A DNA stretch of 64,000 nt from Acidaminococcus fermentans DSM 20731 (lineage in GTDB: Bacteria > Bacillota > Negativicutes > Acidaminococcales > Acidaminococcaceae). The DNA lies in the NCBI RefSeq assembly GCF_000025305.1, contig NC_013740.1, positions 558,001 to 622,000 on the forward strand, given 5' to 3'. Below are positions 25,442-35,079 of this stretch, piece after piece (position 1 is the first letter of the stretch; each line of letters opens with the position of its first letter). Made by a program: the position numbers and the translations under genes. The notes beneath the pieces were generated by a model. It ran no database searches, was not told the DNA's origin, and saw only the letters and a list, made by a program, of their open reading frames with translations.

Positions 25442-26698
25442 GTGGAACGGGAAAGCAGTACCTTGGAATATAAGGAAGATATGACCAACACCTTTTTGAA
25501 GACCGTCAGTGCTTTTGCCAATTATCAGGATGGAAAAATCATTTTTGGTGTCCGAGATGATGGTACGGTTAAGGGGATTCCCCAAGCCGTGCAAAAATGT
25601 TTGGATATAGAAAACAAAATCAATGACAGTATTTCACCGCAGCCTGATTATATGCTGAAAATCAATGAGGATAACCAGACCATTGTCCTGACGGTAAAAA
25701 AAGGAGACAATCCACCATATCTGTACAAAAACAAAGCGTATCGACGGAGTGATTCCGCCTCTCTTGAAGTGGACCGTGTTGCTCTGAATCGTCTGATTCT
25801 GGAAGGCTCCCATCGTTATTATGAGGACTTACCAGCTGGTACTGCTCCCTTGACTTTTTCTGTCCTGGCCCGGGAAATGAAAAAACAGCTGGGTGTTTCC
25901 CAAGTGAATACGGATGTGCTGAAGACTCTTGGCTTTTATACGGCAGAAGGAAAATCGACCCATGTGGCGGAACTTTTTTCGGATCAAAATCCTTTTCCAG
26001 GCGTGGACATGATGATCTTTGGCCGGTCCATCAATGAAATCCGGGAACGGATCAAAATCCAGGGATGTTCCGTATTGTCCCTGTTCCACCAGGCTGTGGA
26101 ACGGATTGCCCGGGAGTATCAGGTGGAGAAAATTGATGGAGTGGAGCGGCGGATGGTGGAAAAGATTCCCAGTCAGGCCATCAGAGAAGCCCTGGCCAAT
26201 GCCCTGGTTCATCGGACATGGGATATTCCCACCGCCATCCGGGTGGCCATGTATCCGGACAAGGTGGAAATTACATCTCCGGGAGGGCTTCCTGCAGGAA
26301 TCAGCCAGGAGGAATATCTCCATCATCAGATTTCCATTCTGCGGAATCCCAAACTGGCCAATGTATTTTACCGGCTTGGTTATATTGAAGCTTTTGGAAC
26401 AGGCATCCAGCGAATCCTTTATGCCTATCGCCAAAGCCGGGTCAAGCCGGATTTCCAGGTGACAGAGCATATCATCCAGGTGACGCTGCCTTTGGTGGAT
26501 GGCATGCCTCCTTTGGACCAGGAAGAACAGCAGGTCTGTGCCGTATTTCCGGAAAACGGGCTGTTGAGCCGTCAGGAAATCGAACAGGCTACCGGGTTTG
26601 AAAAAACCAAAGTCATCCGCCTGCTGAACCGGTTGGTGGGGAAAAAGGCTGTTCTCAAAGTGGGGAAAGGCCGGGGTACCCGCTATCAGCGGCAGTAA
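25442..26698 (+). CDS. AlbA_2-domain ATP-binding transcriptional regulator
   Basis: 418 residues from GTG 25442, chosen because AGGAAGGAGGATG ends just upstream and the AlbA_2 motif STLEYKE begins at once; an ATG at 25412 falls in the operator region. The N-terminal AlbA_2/Schlafen-type domain (FANYQDGKIIFGV, then PPYLYKNKAYRRSDSAS) is followed by a GHKL-like ATPase part (EALANALVHR, then ITSPGGLPAGI) and a C-terminal winged helix (SRQEIEQATGFEKTKVIRLL). Such proteins are annotated as putative transcriptional regulators; ligand and targets are largely unknown. The array just upstream suggests it binds its own promoter. It is 18 nt ahead of the sulfatase-fold gene. Confidence 0.8.
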   Translation: MERESSTLEYKEDMTNTFLKTVSAFANYQDGKIIFGVRDDGTVKGIPQAVQKCLDIENKINDSISPQPDYMLKINEDNQTIVLTVKKGDNPPYLYKNKAYRRSDSASLEVDRVALNRLILEGSHRYYEDLPAGTAPLTFSVLAREMKKQLGVSQVNTDVLKTLGFYTAEGKSTHVAELFSDQNPFPGVDMMIFGRSINEIRERIKIQGCSVLSLFHQAVERIAREYQVEKIDGVERRMVEKIPSQAIREALANALVHRTWDIPTAIRVAMYPDKVEITSPGGLPAGISQEEYLHHQISILRNPKLANVFYRLGYIEAFGTGIQRILYAYRQSRVKPDFQVTEHIIQVTLPLVDGMPPLDQEEQQVCAVFPENGLLSRQEIEQATGFEKTKVIRLLNRLVGKKAVLKVGKGRGTRYQRQ

Positions 26699-26716
26699 TT
26701 GAGAAGGAGGATAATT

Positions 26717-28744
26717 TTGTTCAGTCTATTCTACGCATCCCTGCAGCAGAATGCGAAGCTGTTTTTGTTCTTTCCCATTCTGTGTGCGGTTTTTCGTCTG
26801 ATCTTCATTATGGTCTACAATCCCTACCGCAGTCTGAAGGGAAAAGGGAAAGTCCTCTGGCACTGTTTCCGGTACGGATTCTGGTGGGGGATGGATTTCA
26901 ACGCCTATGTGTTCCTGATCCCGCTGGTGGTCCTGTCCCTGCCCGGGGCCTTTTTCCCTTCCTGGTACCGCCGGGGTGATCTGCTGCGGCTGGCCGGAGG
27001 ACTTACCTACAGTCTGGTGCTGTACCTGGCTTTTGCCGGGAAAATGCTGTTCTACAAGCACTTCCACGATATCTACAACCAGACCATGAAGCTGGGGGCC
27101 AAAGCGGAAAAGCACAATCTGGTGGATATTTTCTTCCACCAGGACCATGGTGCCTGGATCCTGGCAGGAATTCTGCCCTATCTGGGCCTCTGCGGCTTCT
27201 GTATCCGCAAACTGCTCCAGCTGCCCAGTTTCCAGTACCTGATCTTTTTCAGCCCGGTGCTCCAGTATGTGTACAATGGGCTGATTTTCCTGGGATCCAT
27301 CGCAGCCTTTTACTGGTTCCGGTACGGGGGAACCTTCTGGCATGACGACAAGCCGGAATGGGATACCATCCCCAGTGTGGTGAAAAAGGACATTTTCTTT
27401 GCCAAGGCTACCGTGGACGATCTGGTGGCCCTGGAACAGGTGATGAAACACAAGCTGAATCCGGCCTATGAACATACCGATGCCCAGGATCTGCAGGCCA
27501 TCCAGCCTTTCCTCACGGAGAAGATGCCCATCAAGGACCTGCCCAACCCGGCCTATGGGTTCAGACGGACGGCCCAGGGAGCCCGGATCACCAAACCCAC
27601 CCATATATTCCTTTTTGTGGGAGAAACCTATCTCCAGCAGTTCTTCGATCCCCAGTTTGCCTGTCTGAATCTGGTATCCGGGGGACGGCAGCTGATGGAG
27701 GACCCCCATACGGCGTCCCTTACCAGTGCCCTTTCTGCCGGTATCATTTCCCGTCCGTCCATTGTGAGCCTGATGAGCGGTATCTTCGATGCGGGACTGG
27801 AACTGAACGAAAAGGAAAGCTTCTGGCGGAACAACCTGCCCACGGCCCTGCCCCGTCAGCTGAAAAAACTGGGATACCATTCCACCTACTGGTACGGCGG
27901 CAATGTGACCTACGGGAACTTCAACCAGTTTGCTCCCGCCTGCGGGTTCGACCAGGTGATGACCGCCACGGATTTCTGCGGAAAGGATGCGCCCAAGACC
28001 TGGGTGGGGATCTATGACAATGTGTTCCTGGAAAAGGCGGCGGAACTGATCCAGCAGCAGGAGGAGGCCAACGGGCCCTACCAGTTCCATTTCCTGTATA
28101 CCACCAGTTACCATGGTCCTTTCAAGATCCCTCTGGCAGACTATGGCTATGATCCGGAAAAAGTGATGCCGGAGGCGCCCCGGGATATCCGGCGGAACAA
28201 GGAAATCCAGAAAAACCTGGGAACCTTCTGGTTCTCGGACCAGGCCCTGGGAAAATTCATCAAAACCATGCGCCAGGCCTATCCGGACAGCCTGTTCATC
28301 CTCACCGGGGACCATTCCATCGATATGAGCCCGGTACTGGGCAAGACTTCCCTGATGGGACGGGACTGCAATCTGCGGGAACGGCACAGCCCGGTGCTGC
28401 TGGTGAACCACCGGGAACTGGATGCCCACAGCCTGGCGGACAACACCATCGGCGGCCATATGAACATTGCGCCCACCATCTTCGAACTGATCGCTCCGGC
28501 GGGATTCACCTATTATTCCCTGTATCCGTCCCTGCTGGAACCCATCGACCATGTGGTGTCGCCCTATCACTGGCTGCGGAAGGATGCCTACGGCAGCTAC
28601 AGCCAGGATTTCTACCAGCCCCTGGGACGGCAGTACGGCCCGGAAGACCTGAAAGAGGGACCCAAACCCTACACAGAAGAACGGGAAGCATGGATGGATC
28701 TCACCGGGTATCTGGTACGGCATCCGGAGGTGCTGGGGAGATAA
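26717..28744 (+). CDS. Membrane sulfatase-fold phosphoethanolamine/glycerol transferase-like protein
   Basis: 675 residues from TTG 26717, preceded by AGAAGGAGGAT; the in-frame TTG at 26699 lies before that site. About five membrane helices fill residues 1-220; the rest is an alkaline-phosphatase-superfamily domain: FVGETYLQQF with the probable threonine nucleophile, RPSIVSLMSG, TSYHGPFKIP and LTGDHSID for metal binding. LtaS and EptA-type enzymes use phospholipid head groups to decorate lipoteichoic acid or lipid A outside the inner membrane. In a diderm, modification of LPS or a periplasmic glycan is likelier than lipoteichoic acid. It stands between glycosyltransferase and nucleotide-sugar genes. 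Confidence 0.78.
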   Translation: MFSLFYASLQQNAKLFLFFPILCAVFRLIFIMVYNPYRSLKGKGKVLWHCFRYGFWWGMDFNAYVFLIPLVVLSLPGAFFPSWYRRGDLLRLAGGLTYSLVLYLAFAGKMLFYKHFHDIYNQTMKLGAKAEKHNLVDIFFHQDHGAWILAGILPYLGLCGFCIRKLLQLPSFQYLIFFSPVLQYVYNGLIFLGSIAAFYWFRYGGTFWHDDKPEWDTIPSVVKKDIFFAKATVDDLVALEQVMKHKLNPAYEHTDAQDLQAIQPFLTEKMPIKDLPNPAYGFRRTAQGARITKPTHIFLFVGETYLQQFFDPQFACLNLVSGGRQLMEDPHTASLTSALSAGIISRPSIVSLMSGIFDAGLELNEKESFWRNNLPTALPRQLKKLGYHSTYWYGGNVTYGNFNQFAPACGFDQVMTATDFCGKDAPKTWVGIYDNVFLEKAAELIQQQEEANGPYQFHFLYTTSYHGPFKIPLADYGYDPEKVMPEAPRDIRRNKEIQKNLGTFWFSDQALGKFIKTMRQAYPDSLFILTGDHSIDMSPVLGKTSLMGRDCNLRERHSPVLLVNHRELDAHSLADNTIGGHMNIAPTIFELIAPAGFTYYSLYPSLLEPIDHVVSPYHWLRKDAYGSYSQDFYQPLGRQYGPEDLKEGPKPYTEEREAWMDLTGYLVRHPEVLGR

Positions 28745-28745
28745 A

Positions 28746-28766
28746 GCCTGACAGCTGACCGTTGAC
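28746..28766 (-). repeat. Heptamer element, copy 6
   Basis: Minus strand: GTCAACG, GTCAGCT, GTCAGGC. It starts 2 nt after the stop codon and abuts the terminator at 28769; the cap is not clear here. Confidence 0.55.
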
Positions 28767-28768
28767 GG

Positions 28769-28801
28769 GGGGCTGTTGCACACGCAACAGCCCCTTTTTT
28801 T
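28769..28801 (+). terminator. rho-independent terminator
   Basis: GGGGCTGTTGC (28769-28779), ACAC loop, GCAACAGCCCC (28784-28794), then seven T. Nearly identical to the stem at 40010-40034. Confidence 0.9.
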
Positions 28802-28802
28802 A

Positions 28803-28811
28803 TGGTATAAT
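28803..28811 (+). promoter_or_regulatory. Extended -10 promoter of ugd
   Basis: TGGTATAAT (28803-28811), a TGN-extended -10 that can work without a -35; the -35 position falls in the terminator. Confidence 0.6.
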
Positions 28812-28840
28812 AATCTTATTGCAGGAAAGGAGCCTTTTTT

Positions 28841-30007
28841 ATGAAAATCGCGATTGCAGGCACTGGCTATGTGGGCCTTTCCAACGGGCTCCTGCTGGCC
28901 CAGCACCAGGAAGTGGTGGCGCTGGACATTGTGCCGGAAAAAGTAAAAATGCTCAACGAAGGCCGGTCCCCTCTGGTGGATGCGGATATTTCCCAGTTCC
29001 TGAAACGGACGGACATCCGGTTCCGGGCTACCCTGGATCCCCGGGACGCCTTTGCAGGAGCTTCCTATATCATCATTTCCACCCCCACCAACTATGATCC
29101 CCAGAAGAACTTCTTTGACACCTCTTCTGTGGAAAAGGTCATCGAGGAAGTGCTGGCCATCAACCCGGCAGCAGTGATGGTGATCAAATCCACGGTACCG
29201 GTGGGGTATACGGAAGAAATCCGGGAGCGCTACCACACGGACAATATCCTTTTCTCTCCGGAATTTCTCCGGGAAGGGAAGGCCCTGTATGACAATCTCC
29301 ATCCGACCCGGATTGTGGTGGGGGAAGATTCTCCCCGGGCCCGGGAATTTGCGGCTCTTTTGGCGGAAGGGGCGGAAAAGGAGGATATTCCTCAGCTGTT
29401 CACCGGTTCCACGGAAGCGGAAGCCATCAAGCTGTTTGCCAACACCTATCTGGCTCTGCGGGTGGCCTATTTCAACGAACTGGATTCCTATGCGGAAATG
29501 CGGGGACTGTCCACGTTCCAGATTATCCGGGGGGTCTGCCTGGATCCCCGGATCGGGGATTTCTACAATAACCCTTCTTTTGGATACGGTGGATACTGCC
29601 TGCCCAAGGACACCAAACAGCTGCTGGCCAATTACCAGGACGTGCCCCAGAATCTGATTTCCGCCATTGTGGCGGCCAACCGGACCCGGAAGGACCACAT
29701 CGCTGATGAGATCCTGGCCCGGAAGCCCAAAACCGTGGGTATCTACCGGCTGACCATGAAAAGCGCGTCGGACAATTTCCGTTCTTCCGCCATCCAGGGC
29801 GTGATGAAACGGATCAAGGCCAAGGGCATCCCGGTGGTGGTCTATGAACCCACCCTGCAGGAACCGGAATTTTTCCGGTCCCCCGTATGCCGGGATCTGG
29901 ACCGGTTCAAAAAGGAATGCGACCTGATCGTGGCCAACCGCTGGTCCCAGGACCTGGCAGACGTGAAGGAAAAAGTCTATACCCGGGATCTGTTTGACCG
30001 GGACTAA
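28841..30007 (+). CDS. ugd: UDP-glucose 6-dehydrogenase
   Basis: 388 residues. [12 protein letters not shown] is the NAD-binding GxGxxG, STVPVG and [10 protein letters not shown] line the active site, and the catalytic cysteine is in [15 protein letters not shown]. It oxidises UDP-glucose twice to UDP-glucuronate in the cytoplasm. Ribosome site GAAAGGAG. The epimerase gene begins 9 nt after the stop, so the pair should make UDP-glucuronate and then another uronic-acid donor for the glycan genes at 20-25 kb. Length and domain order match the short bacterial form. Confidence 0.93.
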   Translation: MKIAIAGTGYVGLSNGLLLAQHQEVVALDIVPEKVKMLNEGRSPLVDADISQFLKRTDIRFRATLDPRDAFAGASYIIISTPTNYDPQKNFFDTSSVEKVIEEVLAINPAAVMVIKSTVPVGYTEEIRERYHTDNILFSPEFLREGKALYDNLHPTRIVVGEDSPRAREFAALLAEGAEKEDIPQLFTGSTEAEAIKLFANTYLALRVAYFNELDSYAEMRGLSTFQIIRGVCLDPRIGDFYNNPSFGYGGYCLPKDTKQLLANYQDVPQNLISAIVAANRTRKDHIADEILARKPKTVGIYRLTMKSASDNFRSSAIQGVMKRIKAKGIPVVVYEPTLQEPEFFRSPVCRDLDRFKKECDLIVANRWSQDLADVKEKVYTRDLFDRD

Positions 30008-30016
30008 GGAGCGGTT

Positions 30017-31015
30017 ATGGAATCTTTTGACACCAACAAGAAAATCCTCATTACCGGAGCGGCCGGATTCATCGGCTATCACCTGGCCAAACGGCTGCTG
30101 TCCCTGGGGGTGCAGGTGGCCGGCCTGGACAATATGAACGCCTATTATGACGTGCAGCTGAAAAAAGACCGGCTGGCCCGGCTGGAACTGTATCCGGCCT
30201 TTTCCTTCACCCAGGGAGACCTGGCGGACGGGGAAACGGTGAACCGGATTTTCGAAGAATTCCGGCCGGATATTGTGGTGAACCTGGCGGCTCAGGCCGG
30301 GGTCCGGTACAGCATCGACCATCCCCGGGAATACATCGATTCCAACATCATCGGGTTCTTCAACATCCTGGAAGCCTGCCGTCATTACCAGCCGGAGCAT
30401 CTGCTCTTTGCTTCCAGTTCTTCCGTGTACGGCAACCAGAAGAAGACTCCTTTTGCCACCACGGACAATGTGGATCATCCCATCAGCCTCTATGCGGCCA
30501 CCAAGAAATCCGACGAACTGATGGCCTACACCTACTGCCACCTGTACGGGATCCCGTCCACCGGTCTCCGGTTCTTTACCGTGTACGGACCTTTCGGACG
30601 GCCGGATATGGCCTATTTCAAGTTTACCAACAAAATCATGAAGGGGGAACCCATTACCATCTTCAACCAGGGGGATATGTACCGGGATTTCACCTATGTG
30701 GACGACATTGTCACCGGTATCCAGAATATGCTATGCTGCCCGCCCAAACCCAATGGAGAAGGGGACCGGTACAAGATCTACAACATCGGCAACAACCATC
30801 CGGAAAAACTCATGACCTTCATCGAAACCCTGGAAAAGGCCCTGGGGAAAACGGCGGAAAAGGAATACATGCCCATGCAGCCCGGGGATGTGTACCAGAC
30901 CTATGCGGATGTGAGCGAACTGGAAAAGGATTTCGGATTCAGGCCCAGCACATCCATTGCGGAAGGACTGGGAAAATTCGCCCGCTGGTACCGGGAGTAT
31001 TATCATATTGAGTGA
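30017..31015 (+). CDS. NAD-dependent sugar epimerase (UDP-glucuronate 4-epimerase-like)
   Basis: 332-residue extended short-chain dehydrogenase. TGAAGFIGYHLAKRLL binds NAD; the catalytic set is S/T in SSSVYG and YxxxK in SLYAATKKSDE. The closest recognisable group is UDP-glucuronate 4-epimerases (Cap1J/LpsL), supported by the DYYN-like NAYYDVQLKKDRL segment and by ugd directly upstream. It would convert UDP-glucuronate to UDP-galacturonate for lipopolysaccharide or capsule. UDP-glucose epimerisation remains possible. Confidence 0.85.
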   Translation: MESFDTNKKILITGAAGFIGYHLAKRLLSLGVQVAGLDNMNAYYDVQLKKDRLARLELYPAFSFTQGDLADGETVNRIFEEFRPDIVVNLAAQAGVRYSIDHPREYIDSNIIGFFNILEACRHYQPEHLLFASSSSVYGNQKKTPFATTDNVDHPISLYAATKKSDELMAYTYCHLYGIPSTGLRFFTVYGPFGRPDMAYFKFTNKIMKGEPITIFNQGDMYRDFTYVDDIVTGIQNMLCCPPKPNGEGDRYKIYNIGNNHPEKLMTFIETLEKALGKTAEKEYMPMQPGDVYQTYADVSELEKDFGFRPSTSIAEGLGKFARWYREYYHIE

Positions 31016-31032
31016 AGAGTGACGAACCCGCA

Positions 31033-31144
31033 ACCAGCCTTGCGGCTGGTCCCCCGCCCTTGAAAAGGGCGGATATACAGGGGGCGCCAGCCGGCTTCCC
31101 TGCCTGTCAACACCGATGCCATAGGGGCGCAGGTCCGGCGCCCC
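31033..31144. repeat. Palindrome-rich intergenic element
   Basis: Three inverted repeats in a row: ACCAGCC/GGCTGGT (31033-31050), GCCCTT/AAGGGC (31056-31070) and GGGGCGCC (31081-31088) with GGCGCCCC (31137-31144). No T-run follows. It may be a dispersed palindromic element; only this copy is in the window. Confidence 0.4.
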
Positions 31145-31161
31145 GCTGAAAGGAGAACCAC

Positions 31162-31989
31162 ATGACCAAATTCATTGCTGCTGCTGTCCAGATGGATTCC
31201 CAGGATGACAAAATGGCCAACCTGGCCGCTGCGGAAAGGTATATCCGGGAAGCTGCCGCCCGGGGAGCCCGGCTGGTGGTACTGCCGGAATCCATGAACT
31301 ACATCGGCCGGGATATGGCTCAGGAAGCGGAAGCCATCCCCGGGGGACCTACTTTCCAGCGGCTGTCCGGCCTGGCCCGTGAGCTGGATCTGTGGCTGGA
31401 AGCCGGAAGCATCTATGAAAGCAATCCGGAAGATCCGGCCCGTCCCTTTAACACCACTTTTTTGATCTGTCCGGACGGAACACTGGCTGCCAAATACGCC
31501 AAGCTCCATCCTTTTGATGTGGTACTGCCCAACGGGGTTACCAGCCGGGAAAGCGACCGGGTGTGCCCAGGGAAGAAACTGACTGTGGCGGAAACGGACC
31601 TGGGGAAAGTGGGCCTTGGCATCTGCTACGACATCCGGTTCGGGGAGATGTTCCGGATCATGGCCCTGGAAGGGGCGAAGCTCTTTGCCGTGCCGGCCAA
31701 TTTCACCGTGAATACGGGAAAGGACCACTGGGAAGTGCTGCTCCGGGCCCGGGCCATTGAAAACGAATGTTACGTGATCGCCCCCAACCAGATGGGGAAG
31801 AAGCCCCGGTTCACCGCCTACGGGAATTCCCTGATGGTGGATCCCTGGGGCACGGTGATCGCCAGGGCCTCGGACAAACCAGGGGTCATCACCGCGGAAA
31901 TCGACCTGGATTATGTGACCAAAGTCCGTCAGAGCACCTTCACCCTGGACAACCGCCGGCCGGACGTGTATCAGTTGAGGAAATTGTAA
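31162..31989 (+). CDS. Carbon-nitrogen hydrolase (nitrilase superfamily)
   Basis: 275 residues. The Glu-Lys-Cys triad is visible as E43 (VLPESMNY), K114 (KLHPFD) and C155 (GICYDIRF). Length and motifs fit the Nit/omega-amidase branch, whose members hydrolyse 2-oxoglutaramate, deaminated glutathione or similar amides in the cytoplasm. Ribosome site AAAGGAG before ATG 31162. With an amino-acid symporter next and aminotransferases elsewhere, omega-amidase activity is plausible but unproven. Confidence 0.85.
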   Translation: MTKFIAAAVQMDSQDDKMANLAAAERYIREAAARGARLVVLPESMNYIGRDMAQEAEAIPGGPTFQRLSGLARELDLWLEAGSIYESNPEDPARPFNTTFLICPDGTLAAKYAKLHPFDVVLPNGVTSRESDRVCPGKKLTVAETDLGKVGLGICYDIRFGEMFRIMALEGAKLFAVPANFTVNTGKDHWEVLLRARAIENECYVIAPNQMGKKPRFTAYGNSLMVDPWGTVIARASDKPGVITAEIDLDYVTKVRQSTFTLDNRRPDVYQLRKL

Positions 31990-32031
31990 AGAAAGGCGCT
32001 GCCGTCCATACGGCCCCTACGGTATATCCTG

Positions 32032-32064
32032 TTTTAAAATCAATTTGCAAAATTGATTTTAAAA
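32032..32064. promoter_or_regulatory. 33-bp palindrome, probable operator
   Basis: Arms of 15 bp at 32032-32046 (TTTTAAAATCAATTT) and 32050-32064 are perfect complements around GCA. It covers the -35 region of the symporter promoter, so a bound dimer or tetramer should block transcription. Confidence 0.65.
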
Positions 32065-32075
32065 TAGTGTATAAT
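32045..32075 (+). promoter_or_regulatory. Promoter of the alanine symporter gene
   Basis: TATAAT at 32070-32075, with TTGCAA (32045-32050) 19 nt upstream as a loose -35 inside the palindrome; a second TATAAT lies at 32082-32087. Confidence 0.5.
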
Positions 32076-32139
32076 AATAAGTATAATATTCTGCTTTTTC
32101 CTGATGAGGATAGGGAAAAAGCCATGAAAGGGAGGACAA

Positions 32140-33552
32140 ATGTCAATGTCACAACTACTCACCACCATGGACGACGTACTGTATTATCCCATCCTGATCA
32201 TCGTCTTGCTGGCGGCCGGTCTCTTCTTCACCGTCCGCACCCGTCTGATCCAGTTCCGCTGGTTCCGGGAATGCATCCGCGTGGTCATGCAGAAACCCAG
32301 CAAGGAAGGTTCCGTTTCTTCGTTCCAGGCCCTGATGGTTTCCACCGCTTCCCGGGTGGGTACCGGGAACATTATCGGGATTTCCACCGCTCTGTGTCTG
32401 GGGGGCTTCGGCTCCGTGTTCTGGATGTGGGCCATTGCCATCATCGGGGGCGCAACGGCTTTCATCGAAAGCACCCTGGCTCAGGTGTACAAACGCCGGG
32501 ATGCCAATGGGGACAGCTACGGCGGGCCGGCTTACTACATTGAAAATGCCCTGCACAACAAACTGCTGGCCGGGGCCTTTGCCTTCTTCCTGATCATTAC
32601 CTATGCCGGCGGGTTCAATGCCCTGGCTTCCTACAACCTCCAGTCCACCTTCAGTGTGTACGGGTTCTACGTGAAAGGAGTCACCTCCTGGATCATCGGC
32701 GCCGTCCTGGCCGTGCTGGTGGGCTACTGCCTCATGGGCGGGGGCAAACGGATCCTGCGGATCACGGAAGTACTGGTACCTTTCATGGGGGTGCTGTACG
32801 TGCTGCTGTCCCTGGTGATCATCGTGATGCACATCGGGATGATCCCCTCCGTCCTGTCCGCCGTATTCGCCGATGCCTTTGATTTCCAGAAAATCTTGGG
32901 CGGCATCAGCGGTTCCTGCATGATGTACGGCATCAAGCGGGGTCTGTATTCCAACGAAGCCGGTGTCGGGTCCGCTCCCAATGCGGCGGCTGCAGCGGAT
33001 GTTTCCCATCCGGCTCAGCAGGGGCTGGTGCAGATGCTGTCCGTGTTCATCGATACGGTGCTTTGCACGGCTACCGCCCTCATGTGCATGTTCTCCGGTG
33101 TGACGCCTACCAAGGCTATGGCCGGGGCCCCCTATGTGCAGGCTGCTACCCAGACGGATTTCGGAGCCTTCGGACCCATCATGATCACGGTGGCTATGGT
33201 GCTGTTCGCCTTCACCACCCTGATCGGGAACCTGTTCTATGTGGACAACTGCCTGGCTTACCTGAACGGGAAAAAGACCCCCAGCGCGGGCTTTATGAAG
33301 ATTTTCCGTCTGGTGGCGGTGCTGGTGATCTTTGTAGGGGCCGGCATGTCCATGGACAACGCCTGGGCTGTAGCGGATATCTGCATGGCCTTCATGTGCC
33401 TGATCAACATCCCTTCCATCCTGGCCCTGAACGGGACGGCCATCGCCGTTATGGATGACTACGGCCGGCAGCTGGATGCCGGGGTGGAAAACCCGGTGTT
33501 CAAGGCTTCCGATATCGGTCTGGACGATTCCAATCTGGATTACTGGAAATGA
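32140..33552 (+). CDS. Alanine/glycine:cation symporter (AGCS family)
   Basis: 470 residues with about eleven membrane helices. VGTGNIIGISTALCLGGFGSVFWMW and GGPAYYIENAL are the AGCS signature regions; the mid-chain NEAGVGSAPNAAAAA block lines the substrate site. It imports alanine or glycine with sodium. GGGAGGACAA sets the ATG at 32140 (32146 also possible). A single-gene unit with a palindromic operator and a strong terminator, so uptake is probably tuned to amino-acid supply. Confidence 0.92.
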   Translation: MSMSQLLTTMDDVLYYPILIIVLLAAGLFFTVRTRLIQFRWFRECIRVVMQKPSKEGSVSSFQALMVSTASRVGTGNIIGISTALCLGGFGSVFWMWAIAIIGGATAFIESTLAQVYKRRDANGDSYGGPAYYIENALHNKLLAGAFAFFLIITYAGGFNALASYNLQSTFSVYGFYVKGVTSWIIGAVLAVLVGYCLMGGGKRILRITEVLVPFMGVLYVLLSLVIIVMHIGMIPSVLSAVFADAFDFQKILGGISGSCMMYGIKRGLYSNEAGVGSAPNAAAAADVSHPAQQGLVQMLSVFIDTVLCTATALMCMFSGVTPTKAMAGAPYVQAATQTDFGAFGPIMITVAMVLFAFTTLIGNLFYVDNCLAYLNGKKTPSAGFMKIFRLVAVLVIFVGAGMSMDNAWAVADICMAFMCLINIPSILALNGTAIAVMDDYGRQLDAGVENPVFKASDIGLDDSNLDYWK

Positions 33553-33565
33553 TTTTTTCCCTCAG

Positions 33566-33600
33566 AACTCTCCCTGTTTCCTCGCAGGGAGAGTTTTTCT
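33566..33600 (+). terminator. rho-independent terminator of the symporter gene
   Basis: AACTCTCCCTG (33566-33576) and CAGGGAGAGTT (33585-33595), then TTTCTTTT. Confidence 0.88.
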
Positions 33601-33625
33601 TTTGCCCGGAAAGTCTGACTTTTGG

Positions 33626-33654
33626 TTGCGTATTTCCACCTTTTGTGCTATGCT
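33626..33654 (+). promoter_or_regulatory. Promoter of tig
   Basis: TTGCGT (33626-33631), 17-nt spacer, TATGCT (33649-33654) preceded by TGC, an extended -10. Confidence 0.65.
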
Positions 33655-33742
33655 ATATGAGCGGTTTTTTAAGCAATTACAGACAGACTGTTAAGCATGA
33701 TAGGTGAGAATGGCTGACAGCATGTGAGGAGGATTTTTTTAA

Positions 33743-35059
33743 ATGAGCGTTTCCGTAGAAAGAAAAGGTAATGAAGCAACCCTGAAAGTCACTTTGCCGG
33801 TAGAAGACGTAGCCAAGGCTTTTGAAAAAGCCGTTGCCAAGATCAACAAACAGGTTACCATCCCTGGCTTCCGTAAGGGCAAAGCTCCCCGCCGTGTGCT
33901 GGAAATGCACGTGGGCAAAGATGCCATCAAAGAAGAAGCTTTCGAAATCGCTGCCAACAGTGAATATAGAGAAACCCTGAAAGAAAACAAGTGGGTTCCC
34001 GTTTCCGATCCTGAAATCAAAGATTCCAAGTTCGAAGAAGGCCAGCCCATGGAAATGACCTTGGTGGTCACCCTGCGTCCGGAACCGGAACTGGGTCAGT
34101 ACAAAGACCTGGACGTTGCCAAGGACGAAAAGGAAATCACTGACGCTGACGTGGACAAGGAAGTGGAAAACCTGCAGAAACGGGCTTCCAAGATGGTGGA
34201 AGCTCCGGAAGGCAAGGCTCTGGAAAAAGGCGACCTGGCCATCATCGACTTTGCCGGCACCATTGACGGCGAAGCTTTCGAAGGCGGCGAAGGCAAAGGC
34301 TATCCTCTGGAAGTGGGCAGCGGCAGCTTCATCCCCGGCTTTGAAGATCAGCTGGTGGGCCTGAAGAAAGGCGAATCCACTGATGTGAACGTAACCTTCC
34401 CGGAAGACTACTTCTCCAAGGAACTGGCCGGCAAGAAGGCTGTGTTCAAAGTCAATGTGCAGGATGTGAAAGTGAAGGAAGTTCCCGAAGTTACCGACGA
34501 ACTGATCGCTGCCAACAGCGACAGCAAGACTGTGGCTGAATTCCGGGAAAAGACCATGGACCGTCTGAAAAAGGCAGAAGCTCAGCGGGCACAGTCCGAC
34601 TACGAAACCAACCTGATCAAAAAGGCTGTGGAAAACGCCAAGTTTGAAGTGCCGGATGTGATGGTGACCCAGCGGGCCAACCAGATGATGGATGAACTGG
34701 CCATGAACCTGGAGGCCCACAAAATGAGCCTGCCTCTGTACCTGCAGTACCTGGGCAAAGATGTGAAGACCTACCGGGATGAACAGAAACCGGTGGCTCT
34801 GGAAAACATCAAGACCGATCTGGTACTGGATGCCATCGCCCTGAAGGAAGACATCAAAGTTACGGAAGATGAAATCCGCAGCGAAATGGAACAGCTGGGT
34901 GCCATGCACGGTGCCACTCTGAAACAGGTGGAAAAAATCGTGAAGGAAAACGGCTCCCTGGCTGTCCTGGTGAGCAACATTGCCCGCCGGAAAGCAGCCC
35001 GTGTGGTTATTGACAGCGCCAAGAACGCTCCCAAGGCCGAAGCTGCTGAAGAAAAATAA
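33743..35059 (+). CDS. tig: Trigger factor
   Basis: 438 residues. The N-terminal ribosome-binding domain carries [14 protein letters not shown] (the L23-docking GFRxGKxP loop), the middle is an FKBP-type peptidyl-prolyl isomerase ([14 protein letters not shown], then [20 protein letters not shown]), and the C-terminal helices form the chaperone arms. It holds nascent chains at the exit tunnel. GGAGGATTTTTTTAA precedes ATG. Codon use shows high expression. It leads the run tig-clpP-clpX-lon-engB. Confidence 0.96.
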   Translation: MSVSVERKGNEATLKVTLPVEDVAKAFEKAVAKINKQVTIPGFRKGKAPRRVLEMHVGKDAIKEEAFEIAANSEYRETLKENKWVPVSDPEIKDSKFEEGQPMEMTLVVTLRPEPELGQYKDLDVAKDEKEITDADVDKEVENLQKRASKMVEAPEGKALEKGDLAIIDFAGTIDGEAFEGGEGKGYPLEVGSGSFIPGFEDQLVGLKKGESTDVNVTFPEDYFSKELAGKKAVFKVNVQDVKVKEVPEVTDELIAANSDSKTVAEFREKTMDRLKKAEAQRAQSDYETNLIKKAVENAKFEVPDVMVTQRANQMMDELAMNLEAHKMSLPLYLQYLGKDVKTYRDEQKPVALENIKTDLVLDAIALKEDIKVTEDEIRSEMEQLGAMHGATLKQVEKIVKENGSLAVLVSNIARRKAARVVIDSAKNAPKAEAAEEK

Positions 35060-35079
35060 AACCCCAGGAGGTGGACGGC

